From: Malurus cyaneus samueli
Taxonomy: Eukaryota; Chordata; Aves; Passeriformes; Maluridae
Assembly: GCA_009741485.1 (NCBI GenBank)
Contig: CM019217.1
Location: forward strand, 46,555,814-46,619,813
DNA length: 64,000 nt
Reading direction: 5' to 3'
Positions 63,013 to 64,000 of the stretch are shown in pieces (positions within the stretch are counted from its first letter, which is position 1; every line of letters begins with the position of its first letter). The position numbers and the translations under genes are program-made. A model generated the notes under the pieces. The model was given only the letters and a program-made list of their open reading frames with translations, ran no database searches and was not told the origin of the DNA.

Positions 63013-64000
63013 TTGTTGTTTCTGGAATTGCAACAGAGAAAAAATGTATGAATATGACTTAGAACAACCTTATCTGGACTTCTTGTGCCACACTATGATG
63101 AGAACTCTTGCTCCAGGTGTTCTTCTGATGTATCACTTAATATTTCCTAAAAACTGTAGAGCTGGTGGTATTGAGACAATCATGCCTTTTTCCATTATTT
63201 TATATCTCATCTGTTATCCATTGTGGCGGAGAAATGGATTCTGTAGGATGGATGCACAAAAAAATCAAGGTTGCATGGATTCAAGCAGTTTGCCTTAGTG
63301 AATCATTGCTGTTAGTGATATTACAGGAGAGAAAAGCAACAGAACCCTTAAGACCAACAAAAAAATAAAATGCTGGTTTACTTATGAACTTGGTATTTTG
63401 ACTGTGGAATATGCCTTGAGAGAAACATGGATCTCTCATATTCATTCTTTGTAGAGGAAAATGCATGAAGTCACGTTTTTGCTGGCTACAATGTTTGAAA
63501 AAACTTCCAGTGTTGAAGCATGAAACAATTCTCCACATTCCCATTGCATAAATGTCAGAAATATCAATACAAGTAATTGTTTTGTTATCCTCAAGGGAAA
63601 ACTATGAATACATTTACATTATACATAATTTATAGACATATTAAAACAAAGCTAGCAAGACTAGGCATGAAATGAGACACATACACCCAACAGGTCAGTA
63701 GCTGGAACATCTCATTTCCATGTTACCCTTGAGCCAGGACACTGGCATTTTATACTCTTGTCCTTTATGTTCAGATAAGACACATGTGCAAATTGTAAAG
63801 CTTCCAGTTAAGGTTACTAAAGTTATACAACATGATGAGGTGTACTTATTGAGTCATCATCAATGCATTCTCTGTATGGCAGGTAATTAGAAAAATTTTA
63901 ATGCCAAGGTGGGAGATGTTTCATAGTACATTGCACATTGAGTTGCACCAATATGTCATCAAATAGCAAAGAAATGTTAGCACCAATACATTATGGCTTA
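63013..64000. other. non-coding tract to the window end
   Basis: About 1 kb of AT-rich sequence with overlapping short ORFs on both strands. No gene or repeat family was recognised. Confidence 0.55.

Noticed and set aside
1..64000. CRISPR arrays, phage, integrative elements or biosynthetic clusters
   Set aside because: The sequence is clearly vertebrate nuclear DNA (CR1 LINEs, SINE, LTR). No regularly spaced repeats, operons or prokaryotic coding density were seen.

Overview
The window is AT-rich, CpG-poor vertebrate nuclear DNA, and the repeats point to a bird, most likely a passerine. The evidence is several truncated CR1 LINE copies, a complete-looking solo LTR of an avian endogenous-retrovirus type, and one tRNA-derived SINE with a CR1-like 3' end that I recognise as TguSINE1-like, a family named from zebra finch. 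I found no bacterial-style gene, operon, rRNA, functional tRNA, CRISPR array or CpG island. No open reading frame resembles an intact vertebrate protein. The short ORFs look like chance ORFs in AT-rich DNA, apart from those inside the CR1 reverse-transcriptase fragment. The window is best read as a gene desert or the inside of a very large intron; the sequence alone does not decide which.

Layout: 1-8.6 kb is single-copy-looking AT-rich DNA with a poly-A run and one striking nested inverted repeat. From 8.6 to 9.7 kb is a small repeat cluster: two CR1 3' fragments and the SINE, all consistent with plus orientation. From 9.7 to 26.5 kb no repeat family is recognised. A 566-bp solo LTR with TG...CA ends and a 5-bp target-site duplication lies at 26.5-27.1 kb. 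From 27.1 to 36 kb is unique-looking sequence with an ambiguous base inside a short duplication and a local tandem duplication. A CR1 copy with an internal deletion is at 36.1 kb, and a minus-strand CR1 end is near 39.9 kb. A CA microsatellite is at 43.9 kb, and a second CA-rich tract at 48.2 kb runs straight into a 20-N assembly gap. A CR1 3' end (minus) lies at 57.0 kb. A dead CR1 reverse-transcriptase fragment (minus) is at 60.4-61.1 kb, and another CR1 3' end (minus) at 62.6-63.0 kb.

No set of genes working together was seen, and I found no undescribed biological system that the sequence would support. The leads most worth checking are the two splice-flanked, frame-preserving exon-like segments near 47.1 kb and 53.7 kb, the nested inverted repeat at 4.35 kb, a perfect 11-bp-stem hairpin at 55.0 kb, and possible ancient MIR-like or L2-like remnants.
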